A stretch of DNA of 64,000 bases from Amylibacter sp. SFDW26 (GTDB lineage Bacteria; Pseudomonadota; Alphaproteobacteria; Rhodobacterales; Rhodobacteraceae). The notes beneath the pieces are model-generated. The model searched no databases. It was given only the letters and a program-made list of their open reading frames with translations, and was not told the origin of the DNA. Numbering within the stretch: position 1 is the stretch's first letter; each line of letters starts with the position of its first letter. The DNA is taken from positions 886,047 to 950,046 of the forward strand of contig NZ_WEIC01000001.1 in the NCBI RefSeq assembly GCF_009184395.1, given 5' to 3'. The translations under genes were made by a program, and so were the position numbers. Shown here one piece after another: positions 8,052 to 16,547 of this stretch.

Positions 8052-10118
8052 TCAAATTCGCCCATAATCTTCACGTTTTGGTTCTGGCACCGCATCAAAT
8101 CCTGCTTCTTGCGCATATAAATGGCCTGATTGTACGGCTGCAGCAATTATGCCAGGTGCAATACAGTCACCAATACGCTTTACAGATTTTATACCAGCAT
8201 CAGCCCAATCTGACCTCAAAACGGTCAGTTCGGCGCATAACTTGTCTTCTGGTGTACGTGATGTGACTGTGATTAATGAACCGCATGCCATCTCCTGCAC
8301 TTGTCCAGAATAAGCACATGATACTGACAACCGCCCTTCGCTCATTCCAGCCAAATGTTTCATTGGCATAATCTCCACCCCAAGTTCAATCAATCGCGTT
8401 TGAATACGTGTTTGTTCTAGAGTATTCTCAGACCAAGGTGCCACAATAGGTGCAGGTGTCACAAACACCACTTCATGCCCTGCAGAAACTACCAATTCAG
8501 CCAATACACTCGCCATATAAAACCGATCATCATCATAGATTATCACAGGTCCATTTGATGAGATCACATTTACACCTTTGATCATCAGATCATCTGGTGT
8601 GAAAACATGGTCGTTGTTTAAGAATGGCAAAGGAGTACGATGTACCCGCCCTTGTCCATTCTTTCGCCACTTCGCTCCTGTAGCAATAACGACATTAGGA
8701 ATGGCATAATCCATAATATCTTGCGCAGACAGATGGCTGTTCAAATACATCTGTGCATTTGCAACCTGTTGTAATTGCCATACCCGCCAGTCACGCACCC
8801 GTCCCCATGCATTTAAACCAGGCAAATTGCTTTCAGCAGTCACGCGTCCACCCCATACATCTGCCTTATCCGCTAAGACCACTTCAGCACCGCGCTGTGT
8901 TAACGCGCGTGCAGCCTCTAATCCCGCTGGACCACCACCAACAATCAAATAGGGTTTGGGTTTATCGAGCTTAGTGATAATCTCAGGATGCCAATCTCTG
9001 CGCCATTCTTCACCGATTGTAGGATTTTGCGTACAACGCATAGGAACACATGTATTATCCCCTGCCGTACAGATATTACATCCAATACATTCACGGATAT
9101 CTTCAATACGGCCATTTTCAATCTTCTTTGGCAAAAATGGATCGGCAATAGATGGACGTGCCGCACCAATGAAATCTAACTGCCCCTTATTGATCAAACG
9201 CACCATCGTATCGGGTGATGTATACCGCCCAACCCCCACAACGGGTTTCGTGGTCACCGATTTTACAAAACTTGTATAATGCTCTTGAAACCCTTCATTT
9301 GAAAAACGTGATGTTTGGCTGTCATTTGACCAGCCAGACAGGTTTACGTCCCAAAGATCAGGCAATTCCGCCAAGGCCTCAATAACATCGTGCGCCTCTG
9401 CATCGTATTGCATACCCTCTTTACCAAGCAACTCATCAACCGCCATACGCACAGCCACTGCACATGTATCGCCAACAGCTTCTTTCGTATCTTCAATCAC
9501 TTCTCGAAACAGGCGCATGCGGTTTTCCAATGATCCACCGTATTCATCGCTACGATGGTTGTGCCGCGCCAACAAAAAATGATGCAGTAGTGTCATATCA
9601 TGCCCTGCATAGGCATAGACGATGTCAAAACCCGCTCTTTTCGCCCTCAAAGCTGCTTCTACATGCCAACGACGAAACGCTTTGATGTCAGCCTTATCCA
9701 TTGCACGAGCTTGAACGGGATCATCGCTGTCAATAACGGTATTTGATGGGGCAAGAGGAATAGCTCGTGAATATCGGTTTGCTGTATGCAATCCATTATG
9801 CACCAATTGAACAGCAGCAATACTGCCATGTTCATGTACAGCATCTGTTACGGCTCTAAGCGCTGGAATATCCCGATCATCCCAAAGCCTTGCTTCATTG
9901 GCAGGCGTAATATCAGAGGTCGGATGTATTTCCGTCTCTTGCGTGGATACAACGCCCCACCCACCTTCGGCTTTTATACCACGCAAGCGCGCTTCTGATT
10001 TTGGATATCGATACCCCATCCCTGTACAATGCGGCACTTGATAGAACCTGTTTGGTGCCGTAACAGGTCCAATTTTTACAGGTTCAAACAGAACATCATA
10101 TCTGGGATCACGCGTCAT
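8052..10118 (-). CDS. trimethylamine/histamine dehydrogenase-like flavoprotein (Old Yellow Enzyme + FAD/NAD domains)
   Basis: 688 aa from the ATG at 10118, whose product MTRDPRYDVLFEP lines up with the start of trimethylamine dehydrogenase; an upstream in-frame codon at 10139 lies inside caiD. Order: FMN-binding TIM barrel (about 1-340), 4Fe-4S cluster cysteines C-x2-C-x2-C-x11-C in CIGCNICTAG...RCTQNP, then an FAD/NAD-type domain starting LIVGGGPAGLEAARAL. The Cys of FYQVPHC (residue 31) matches the 6-S-cysteinyl-FMN cysteine of TMADH. By my alignment the aromatic bowl is changed: TMADH Tyr60 becomes Glu, Trp264 is kept, Trp355 becomes Asp. The substrate is therefore unlikely to be trimethylamine itself. 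Last gene of the carnitine operon. Confidence 0.8.
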   Translation of the reverse strand: MTRDPRYDVLFEPVKIGPVTAPNRFYQVPHCTGMGYRYPKSEARLRGIKAEGGWGVVSTQETEIHPTSDITPANEARLWDDRDIPALRAVTDAVHEHGSIAAVQLVHNGLHTANRYSRAIPLAPSNTVIDSDDPVQARAMDKADIKAFRRWHVEAALRAKRAGFDIVYAYAGHDMTLLHHFLLARHNHRSDEYGGSLENRMRLFREVIEDTKEAVGDTCAVAVRMAVDELLGKEGMQYDAEAHDVIEALAELPDLWDVNLSGWSNDSQTSRFSNEGFQEHYTSFVKSVTTKPVVGVGRYTSPDTMVRLINKGQLDFIGAARPSIADPFLPKKIENGRIEDIRECIGCNICTAGDNTCVPMRCTQNPTIGEEWRRDWHPEIITKLDKPKPYLIVGGGPAGLEAARALTQRGAEVVLADKADVWGGRVTAESNLPGLNAWGRVRDWRVWQLQQVANAQMYLNSHLSAQDIMDYAIPNVVIATGAKWRKNGQGRVHRTPLPFLNNDHVFTPDDLMIKGVNVISSNGPVIIYDDDRFYMASVLAELVVSAGHEVVFVTPAPIVAPWSENTLEQTRIQTRLIELGVEIMPMKHLAGMSEGRLSVSCAYSGQVQEMACGSLITVTSRTPEDKLCAELTVLRSDWADAGIKSVKRIGDCIAPGIIAAAVQSGHLYAQEAGFDAVPEPKREDYGRI

Positions 10119-10123
10119 ATGGG

Positions 10124-10909
10124 CTAACGCCCCTTCCAAACAGGATCCCGTTTTTCGGCAAAAGCTTTTGCTCCCTCCAATTGATCTTCGGATGTATAAA
10201 GCGTTTTGACGGTTTCAAATTCACTGGTCGTAATTTTCTTTAAAGCATCGTGGAATTTCATATCCTCTGCTTCGCGCACAACTTCTTTAATCGCCGCATT
10301 AACCAAAGGTGGACCACTGGCAATCAGTTGTGCCATTTCGCGCGCCTTTGCCATCAAGTCATCGGCAGCATGTATCTGATTGATCATCCCCCAACGTGCT
10401 GCTTCTTCGGCATCCAACCAACGGCCCGTAAGCAGCATTTCCATGGCAATATGATATGGGATGCGTTTTGGCAGCTTGATAGACGCTGCATCTGCCACAG
10501 TCCCTGACCGTATTTCAGGTAAAGCAAAACTAGCGTGCTCTGCAGCCATAATAATATCACATGACAAGGCAAGCTCTAAACCACCACCACAACAGATACC
10601 GTTCACAGCGCATATCACTGGTTTATTAAAATTTGGCAACTCTTGTATACCACCAAAACCACCAACGCCATAATCACCATCAACAGCATCACCATCAGCC
10701 GCCGCTTTCAGATCCCAACCTGGGCAAAAGAACTTTTCACCAGCGGCAGTTACAATCGCCACACGCAATTCAGGATCGTCACGAAAATCGGCAAAGATAT
10801 CGCCCATGATACGGCTCGTCGCCAAATCAATTGCATTGGCCTTTGGTCTGTCCAATATCACTTCCAATACGGCACCTTCACGATGTGTTTTGATTGGACT
10901 ATCCGTCAT
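10124..10909 (-). CDS. caiD: crotonobetainyl-CoA hydratase / carnitinyl-CoA dehydratase CaiD
   Basis: 261 aa crotonase-fold enzyme interconverting crotonobetainyl-CoA and L-carnitinyl-CoA. It matches E. coli CaiD closely from memory: LDRPKANAID, RVAIVTAAGEKFFCPGWDLKAA and the C-terminus EKRDPVWKGR. The oxyanion-hole region NKPVICAVNGICCGGGLELAL and ALPEIRSGTVAD both keep the active-site glutamates. Its start overlaps the synthetase gene by 11 bp and its stop is 5 bp from the flavoprotein start, so translation is probably coupled. The close CaiD match anchors the reading of the whole operon as carnitine-related. Confidence 0.9.
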   Translation of the reverse strand: MTDSPIKTHREGAVLEVILDRPKANAIDLATSRIMGDIFADFRDDPELRVAIVTAAGEKFFCPGWDLKAAADGDAVDGDYGVGGFGGIQELPNFNKPVICAVNGICCGGGLELALSCDIIMAAEHASFALPEIRSGTVADAASIKLPKRIPYHIAMEMLLTGRWLDAEEAARWGMINQIHAADDLMAKAREMAQLIASGPPLVNAAIKEVVREAEDMKFHDALKKITTSEFETVKTLYTSEDQLEGAKAFAEKRDPVWKGR

Positions 10910-12947
10910 TTTTATCTCCTATCGCAATCAAAGCATCTGCAGCAATTGCATGATCAGACGTACATAAAAGCGGGTTAATTTCCACCTCTTGCACTGTACC
11001 TGCATTCTTTATCACATAGTCTTGCACAGCCATTACCGCTGCGACAATAGCATTCATATTTGCTGCGGGCTTTCCACGAAACCCGTTCAATAGAGCTGAA
11101 ATCTTCAACTGTTGTAATGCGTTTTCAATATCGGTTTCATTTACCGGTATTAATAACGACTGACTGTCCGTTAATAACTCAGTCAAAACGCCGCCCGAAG
11201 CCAAGGTTAAAACATAACCATGTGCAGGATCTAGAACCACCCCGATAAGCAATTCAGCCACGGTATTGGTCACCATTTCTTCAATCAAAAAACTATCCGT
11301 TGGCATTGCCAAGGCTGCATCATACACAGCCTTTGGTGTTGCTAAATTCAAAACGATAGCGCCTGCCTCTGATTTATGCGCAATTCCTTGCCCTTTTAGA
11401 ACGACAGGAAACCCAATTTGTTCCGCTATGGCGCCAACAATTCCAACATCATCAGCGGATTGAGCTTTGGGAACACGAACATCATGAGCTTTCAATGCTG
11501 CTTTAGCATAATATTCTGTAATCATTTTCACATTATGTGGTTCCACGGGTAAAAGCACAGGATCAATTTGCTTTCGCTTCCGTCCACAGAAAGCAGCCGC
11601 TTCAATAGCTCTTAGAGCTTCATCCAAACCACAAAGTGGCACAATACCTTTTTCGATTAAATCTTTGGCAATCGTTTCGGGAAGGGTTTCGGTCAAACTA
11701 GACACAATCCCCATTGGGCGGCCTGATATTTCCCGTGCTTTCTCTACTGCATCAATAACGCCATCCCATGCTGCAGGATCACATCGATCATCACGCGGAA
11801 AATCTAAGATCAACATACCGAACCCTAAATGCGGTTCCATCATCGCTGTAAAGGTACGGCTCATAGCTTCTAAATCGCCCCAAATATAGGTGTGATAATC
11901 CAGTGGATTAGCCAATTTTACCAATTGACCAAGAGCCGCGCGTAAGCTTTCATGTTGAGTGTCTGTAAGATCAGGGAAAACCAAGTCGCGCTCAATAGCT
12001 GTATCTGCCATCAAACTGGCCTCACCGCCAGAACAAGACATTGATGCAATTTGGTTGTTTTCCAATGGTCCTGTTGTATGAAGTATTTTTAACGTCTCCA
12101 GCAACTCTGGTAACGACCGCACTTGCGCAAAACCAAGCCTGTTGAACAATGCCCCAGCCCCTGCATCGCTACCCGCAAGTGAAGCCGTATGTGAAATGGT
12201 TGCCGCTTGCGCTTGATCTGATTTCCCGACTTTCAATACGACAACAGATTTCCCTAAATCATGCGCTGTTTTACTAAGTTTCTCAAAAGCCCGCAGATCG
12301 TCAATACCTTCGATATGAAGCCCAAGCGCTGTTACCCTGTCATCCTCTAGTAAAGCCGCACCAATCTCAGAAAACCCTGTTTGTGCCTGATTCCCAGCGG
12401 TCACAACATAAGCTACCGGTAACCCTCGCTTTTGCATCGTAAGGTTAATGGCGATATTTGAAGATTGCGTAATAATCGCCACGCCACGGTCTATACGTAC
12501 ACCACCATGTTGATCTGGCCATAAAAGCGCACCATCCAGATAATTCACAAACCCATAACAATTCGGGCCAATCAGTGTCATACCTCCTGCTGCCTCTAGC
12601 AACTGCACTTGTAAATCCGCCCCATCTGCGTCTTCGCCAATAGCTTCCAAAAAACCACTGGCAAAACAAACAGCACCACCTGCACCCTTTTCCCGAAGCT
12701 GTCTTATAATCTCAATGGTTGCATTTCGGTTCACACCAACGAAACAAGCATCAGGTGCTTCTGGCAAAGCCTCTATTGAAGAGTAGCAAGCAACACCCTC
12801 CATAGTCGCTTTACTCGGGTGCACGGGGTATATTTTCCCTGCAAATCCAATTTCTTGGCATTTTGTGATCACATTTTTACACCAACGACCACCACCAATG
12901 GCAGCAATGCTTTTTGGTCTAAAAAGACGATCCAGCCCTACCTTCAT
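10899..12947 (-). CDS. NDP-forming acyl-CoA synthetase, probable betaine-type substrate
   Basis: 682 aa. An N-terminal CoA-binding Rossmann domain (about 5-130, LFRPKSIAAIGG) is followed by a succinyl-CoA-ligase-like domain with the phosphohistidine region TISHTASLAGSDAG (about 250-265) and a C-terminal ATP-grasp domain (about 460-680; PVVLKGQGIAHKSEAGAIVLNL, EVEINPLL). This is the fused ADP/NDP-forming acyl-CoA synthetase architecture. It is not the AMP-forming CaiC type, but here it can fill the same role of activating gamma-butyrobetaine, crotonobetaine or carnitine with CoA. That substrate is inferred from the neighbours. It abuts the acyl-CoA dehydrogenase and overlaps caiD by 11 bp. Confidence 0.8.
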   Translation of the reverse strand: MKVGLDRLFRPKSIAAIGGGRWCKNVITKCQEIGFAGKIYPVHPSKATMEGVACYSSIEALPEAPDACFVGVNRNATIEIIRQLREKGAGGAVCFASGFLEAIGEDADGADLQVQLLEAAGGMTLIGPNCYGFVNYLDGALLWPDQHGGVRIDRGVAIITQSSNIAINLTMQKRGLPVAYVVTAGNQAQTGFSEIGAALLEDDRVTALGLHIEGIDDLRAFEKLSKTAHDLGKSVVVLKVGKSDQAQAATISHTASLAGSDAGAGALFNRLGFAQVRSLPELLETLKILHTTGPLENNQIASMSCSGGEASLMADTAIERDLVFPDLTDTQHESLRAALGQLVKLANPLDYHTYIWGDLEAMSRTFTAMMEPHLGFGMLILDFPRDDRCDPAAWDGVIDAVEKAREISGRPMGIVSSLTETLPETIAKDLIEKGIVPLCGLDEALRAIEAAAFCGRKRKQIDPVLLPVEPHNVKMITEYYAKAALKAHDVRVPKAQSADDVGIVGAIAEQIGFPVVLKGQGIAHKSEAGAIVLNLATPKAVYDAALAMPTDSFLIEEMVTNTVAELLIGVVLDPAHGYVLTLASGGVLTELLTDSQSLLIPVNETDIENALQQLKISALLNGFRGKPAANMNAIVAAVMAVQDYVIKNAGTVQEVEINPLLCTSDHAIAADALIAIGDKNDG

Positions 12948-14108
12948 CTATGCCCCCAATGGTCGCAACAGATCACGGCTTATAATATGGCGCTGAATTT
13001 CAGATGTCCCATCCCAAATCCGTTCCACACGTGCATCACGCCAAAACCGTTCAATTGGGAAATCATCCATCAATCCCATACCACCATAAATTTGTAGCGT
13101 TGCATCAGTGACGCGTGCCAACATTTCGCTGGCATAAACTTTTGCGCTCGCAATTTCGCGGTTTGCTGGTAAATCGTTATCCAAGCGCCATGCAGCAGCT
13201 AATGTTAACCAATCTGCTGCGTCAATCTCTGTAATCATATCGGCAATTTGGAAACTAACACCTTGGAACTTACCAATCTGTTGCCCAAATTGCTTACGTT
13301 CTGCTGCGTAATTCAACGCATAATCAAAGCACCTACGTGCGCGGCCTACACACATCGTCGCAACCGTGATCCGTGTAGCATAAAGCCATTCATTCATGAC
13401 TGCAAAACCGCCATCCACTTCGCCCAAAACTTGTTCTTTGGGTAACCGACAATCATCAAAATCTAGAATACAATTTTTATACCCTTTATGGCTAACCGAA
13501 TTATACCCATCACGAACTTCAAAACCTGGCGTGCCCCGATCCACTAAAAACGTCGTAATCCGTTTCTTAGGTCCACGTGGTGTTTCATCAACACCTGTAG
13601 CTACGAAAACAATAAAAAAATCAGCATGTTCTGCGCCGGAAATAAAGTGCTTTGATCCATTAATCACCCAATCCGCACCATCTTGCACCGCATAACATTT
13701 CATACCACGTACATCAGACCCTGCATCGGGTTCAGTCATCGCCAGCGCATCCATTTTTTCACCACGCACCGCTGGCATCAAATATCTCTCAATCTGATCG
13801 TCCTTACAGGCCATCAGAATATTCTGAGGACGCCCAAAGAAATGATTCAAGGCCATAGAACCCCGCCCCAATTCACGCTCGACAAGTGCAAAATCCACAT
13901 GGCTTAGCCCGGCACACCCCACACTTTCAGGGAAATTACAGGCGTAGAATCCTAAATCCATGGTCTTTTGTTTGATCTCTTGTGCTATTTCATTGGGCAC
14001 CTCACCCGTGCGCTCGACAGCCGCTTCGTGTGGGTAAATCTCATTCTCAACAAAGCTTCTGACCGTATCCACGATCATTTCTTGTTCTTGGGTTAATCCA
14101 AAATGCAT
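12948..14108 (-). CDS. acyl-CoA dehydrogenase, probable gamma-butyrobetainyl-CoA dehydrogenase
   Basis: FAD acyl-CoA dehydrogenase, 386 aa from the ATG at 14108, which has a strong AGGAGG ribosome site; the longer open frame to 14201 is not a real N-terminus. It carries ALAMTEPDAGSD and ISGAEHADFFIVF (FAD/substrate loops), RKQFGQQIGKFQ, and near the C-terminus IERFWRDARVERIWDGTSEIQR. In the last motif, the position normally held by the catalytic Glu (YEGTxxIQ) is Asp (residue 366). In this operon it would desaturate gamma-butyrobetainyl-CoA to crotonobetainyl-CoA; this is inferred from context. It starts 11 bp after the carnitine dehydrogenase stop and ends directly against the synthetase gene. 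Confidence 0.85.
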   Translation of the reverse strand: MHFGLTQEQEMIVDTVRSFVENEIYPHEAAVERTGEVPNEIAQEIKQKTMDLGFYACNFPESVGCAGLSHVDFALVERELGRGSMALNHFFGRPQNILMACKDDQIERYLMPAVRGEKMDALAMTEPDAGSDVRGMKCYAVQDGADWVINGSKHFISGAEHADFFIVFVATGVDETPRGPKKRITTFLVDRGTPGFEVRDGYNSVSHKGYKNCILDFDDCRLPKEQVLGEVDGGFAVMNEWLYATRITVATMCVGRARRCFDYALNYAAERKQFGQQIGKFQGVSFQIADMITEIDAADWLTLAAAWRLDNDLPANREIASAKVYASEMLARVTDATLQIYGGMGLMDDFPIERFWRDARVERIWDGTSEIQRHIISRDLLRPLGA

Positions 14109-14119
14109 CTGAATCCTCC

Positions 14120-15547
14120 TTATGTCCGTGGATCTAGCAGTTTTGCATGTGCAGCAGCGGCTGCTTCTACATTCGCTAAAACGACAGCTGACGGTTCGCA
14201 TGTTCGGCGCGTTTCTAGGCTGACGTGCAATAAGAATTGCTCTCCTGTAGCCAATAAAGTGCCATCTTTAGAAAACATCTTATGATACAGTTTTAGTTTC
14301 TTACCTTCGCCCATAAGAACATGGGACATGACTGTAATCGCTTGCCCAACATGCGTTTCCAGTAAGAATTTGATATCAATATCAACCGTAAAATAACTCA
14401 AACCACTTGCAATATAGGCCTCATCCGCCCCTATCGCGACCATCACAGCATCGGCCGCATCCGAAAATACCTGACCGTAACGGCTTTCGTTCATGTGACC
14501 ATTATAATCAACCCAATCCACTGGGATTACACGGTTCACAGTTTGTAAAGGCTCTTTGAAATCATGTGTATGATCTGCAGCTAGATTCGCTTGATGTGTA
14601 TTCAGCAATGCGCCTGCAGCAGCATTTTGCCCTTTAAGTGCTCGCATCATCGCAACCAGATTGTTGTCTCTTAATTGTTCTAACTCACGGATCGTCATAT
14701 GCCCTGATTGTGCATCAGACTGCCCAGCGATCTTTTTTGTAAGCTCGTCTGTAAGCTCAGGCACGTCCATCAATTTGGTCCATGGCCACTTCAAACATGG
14801 CCCAAATTGTGCGATGAAATGTTCCATACCCGCTTCGCCCCCCGCGACACGGTAGGTTTCAAACAAACCCATTTGCCCCCACCGCAAGCCAAAGCCGTAA
14901 CGAATGGCATTATCAATCTCTTCTGTCGTAGCGATGCCATCTTTGATCAACCATAGTGCCTCACGCCAAACCGCTTCTAGGAACCTATCTGCAATATGTG
15001 CATCAATCTCTTTACGAACATGAAGTGGGTAAAGCCCCAGAGAAGTTAAAATCCCTTGCGCTCGTTCAATCATCGCCTGATCATTTACAGCGGATGGTAC
15101 CAATTCGATCAGCGGTAATAAATACACTGGATTAAAAGGATGCGTCACAATCACAGCTTCGGGACGCGATAGACCCTCTTGCAGTTCTGATGGTTTAAAA
15201 CCTGATGTAGACGAGCCAATTATAGCGTTTTCTGGCGCGTATTTTTCAACCTCAGAAAACACCATATGTTTTATGTCCAAACGCTCAGGCACGCTTTCTT
15301 GTATCCATTCAGCGTCAGAAACAGCCGCTTCAATCCTATCGCAAAACGTTAACTTACCTTCAGCAGGTAATGCTACGTCATATAACATTGGTAATGCACG
15401 ACGTGCATTTGCCAAAACTTCACCGATTTTACGTTCTGCCTCTAGATCAGGGTCAAAAACATTCACATCCCAACCGTTCAGCAAAAACCGCGCCAACCAA
15501 CCGCCGCCGATTACGCCACCGCCTATGATCGCTGCAACACGGTTCAT
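14120..15547 (-). CDS. lcdH: bifunctional carnitine 3-dehydrogenase / betainyl-CoA thioesterase
   Basis: 475 aa fusion. Residues 1-320 form a 3-hydroxyacyl-CoA-dehydrogenase-type NAD enzyme (Rossmann GGGVIGGGWLARFLLNG; STSGFKPSEL; THPFNPVYLLPLIELV with the catalytic His). Residues ~335-475 form a hotdog thioesterase domain (VDWVDYNGHMNESRY). This fusion is known for L-carnitine dehydrogenases of rhizobia and relatives. The first half oxidises L-carnitine to 3-dehydrocarnitine and the second hydrolyses betainyl-CoA to glycine betaine. It overlaps the upstream cleavage enzyme by 4 bp (ATGA), so the enzymes acting just before and after each other are co-translated. Confidence 0.9.
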   Translation of the reverse strand: MNRVAAIIGGGVIGGGWLARFLLNGWDVNVFDPDLEAERKIGEVLANARRALPMLYDVALPAEGKLTFCDRIEAAVSDAEWIQESVPERLDIKHMVFSEVEKYAPENAIIGSSTSGFKPSELQEGLSRPEAVIVTHPFNPVYLLPLIELVPSAVNDQAMIERAQGILTSLGLYPLHVRKEIDAHIADRFLEAVWREALWLIKDGIATTEEIDNAIRYGFGLRWGQMGLFETYRVAGGEAGMEHFIAQFGPCLKWPWTKLMDVPELTDELTKKIAGQSDAQSGHMTIRELEQLRDNNLVAMMRALKGQNAAAGALLNTHQANLAADHTHDFKEPLQTVNRVIPVDWVDYNGHMNESRYGQVFSDAADAVMVAIGADEAYIASGLSYFTVDIDIKFLLETHVGQAITVMSHVLMGEGKKLKLYHKMFSKDGTLLATGEQFLLHVSLETRRTCEPSAVVLANVEAAAAAHAKLLDPRT

Positions 15548-16452
15548 TTTGGGGCCCGTTTAGTTAATTCTAATTTCTCACGTACAGCTTCAGGGCCCAT
15601 CACAGATGATCCCATACCTTCAATGATCGTCACAGCACGTTTGACCAAATCCGCATTTGTCGCCAATTGGCCCTTTGCCAACCATAGGTTATCTTCAAGT
15701 CCTACGCGCACATTACCACCTGCCAAGGTGGCGGCCGCTACATATGGCAATTCATTGCGACCAATAGAGAAAGCTGACCAGTTCCAATCACTTGGCACAT
15801 TGTTAACCATCGCCATAAACGTATTCAAATCATCTGGCGCACCCCAAGGAATACCCATACAAAGTTGAACAAGTGCTGGTGATTTAAGGATACCTTTTTC
15901 CACTAAGTTCTTTGCCAACCATAGGTGCCCTGTATCAAAAGCCTCAATCTCTGGCTTTACACCAAGATCTTCCATCATTGATCCCATCGCTTCCAGCATT
16001 CCTGGCGTATTCGTCATCACGTAATCGGCTTCGGCAAAATTCATCGTACCGCAATCTAATGTGCAAATTTCTGGCAGGCATTCTGCAACATGCGCTACAC
16101 GCTCCTCTGCACTGGCCATATCTGTACCTTCGCCCAATGGTAATGGAGCATTCGGTTTACCAAACACCATATCGCCACCCATACCAGCCGTGAGATTTAG
16201 CACCATATCGACCTCAGCATCCCGAATACGGTCCGTAACCTCACGGTATAGTTTCAAATCTCGTGATGGTGCACCAGTCTCTGGATCACGCACATGACAA
16301 TGTACTATCGCGGCCCCTGCCTTTGCAGCATCAATTGCACTTTCAGCAATTTGTTTTGGTGAACGGGGTACATGCGGACTACGATCTTGTGTACCACCAG
16401 AACCAGTCACAGCACAGGTGATGAAAACGTTGGTGTTCATTTCTAAGGGCAT
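15544..16452 (-). CDS. dehydrocarnitine cleavage enzyme (BKACE / DUF849 family)
   Basis: 302 aa from the ATG at 16452 (GGAG 5-6 bp upstream); a TTG 12 bp further up is less likely. Beta-keto acid cleavage enzymes are zinc TIM barrels that transfer an acetoacetate unit using acetyl-CoA. FITCAVTGSGG and the zinc motif HCHVRDPETG are present. Next to a carnitine dehydrogenase the expected reaction is 3-dehydrocarnitine + acetyl-CoA to betainyl-CoA + acetoacetate. This is the first gene of the six-gene operon and diverges from the regulator, with 75 bp between the starts. TCCCT-TTC-AGGGA, an inverted repeat at 16471-16483, lies in its leader or promoter. Confidence 0.9.
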   Translation of the reverse strand: MPLEMNTNVFITCAVTGSGGTQDRSPHVPRSPKQIAESAIDAAKAGAAIVHCHVRDPETGAPSRDLKLYREVTDRIRDAEVDMVLNLTAGMGGDMVFGKPNAPLPLGEGTDMASAEERVAHVAECLPEICTLDCGTMNFAEADYVMTNTPGMLEAMGSMMEDLGVKPEIEAFDTGHLWLAKNLVEKGILKSPALVQLCMGIPWGAPDDLNTFMAMVNNVPSDWNWSAFSIGRNELPYVAAATLAGGNVRVGLEDNLWLAKGQLATNADLVKRAVTIIEGMGSSVMGPEAVREKLELTKRAPK

Positions 16453-16509
16453 GGCTATCTCCAAAGTATATCCCTTTCAGGGAACACTGGATTGACGAAC
16501 CACACTATA

Positions 16510-16547
16510 CATATATAGACATAAATCATGCATATATGGACAAAAAT
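16510..16547. promoter_or_regulatory. Two direct repeats, likely operator for the carnitine regulator
   Basis: CATATATAGACATAAAT (16510-16526) and CATATATGGACAAAAAT (16531-16547) match at 15 of 17 positions. They are offset by 21 bp, two helical turns, the arrangement AraC-family proteins usually bind. The regulator's ATG (16528) falls between them, so bound regulator could block its own gene while activating the divergent operon. A TATACT-like -10 on the minus strand lies at 16465-16470. Confidence 0.55.

Noticed and set aside
14109-14201. Longer N-terminus for the acyl-CoA dehydrogenase
   Set aside because: The extra residues are Cys/Arg/Ser-rich shadow of the overlapping dehydrogenase gene, and ATG 14108 has AGGAGG.
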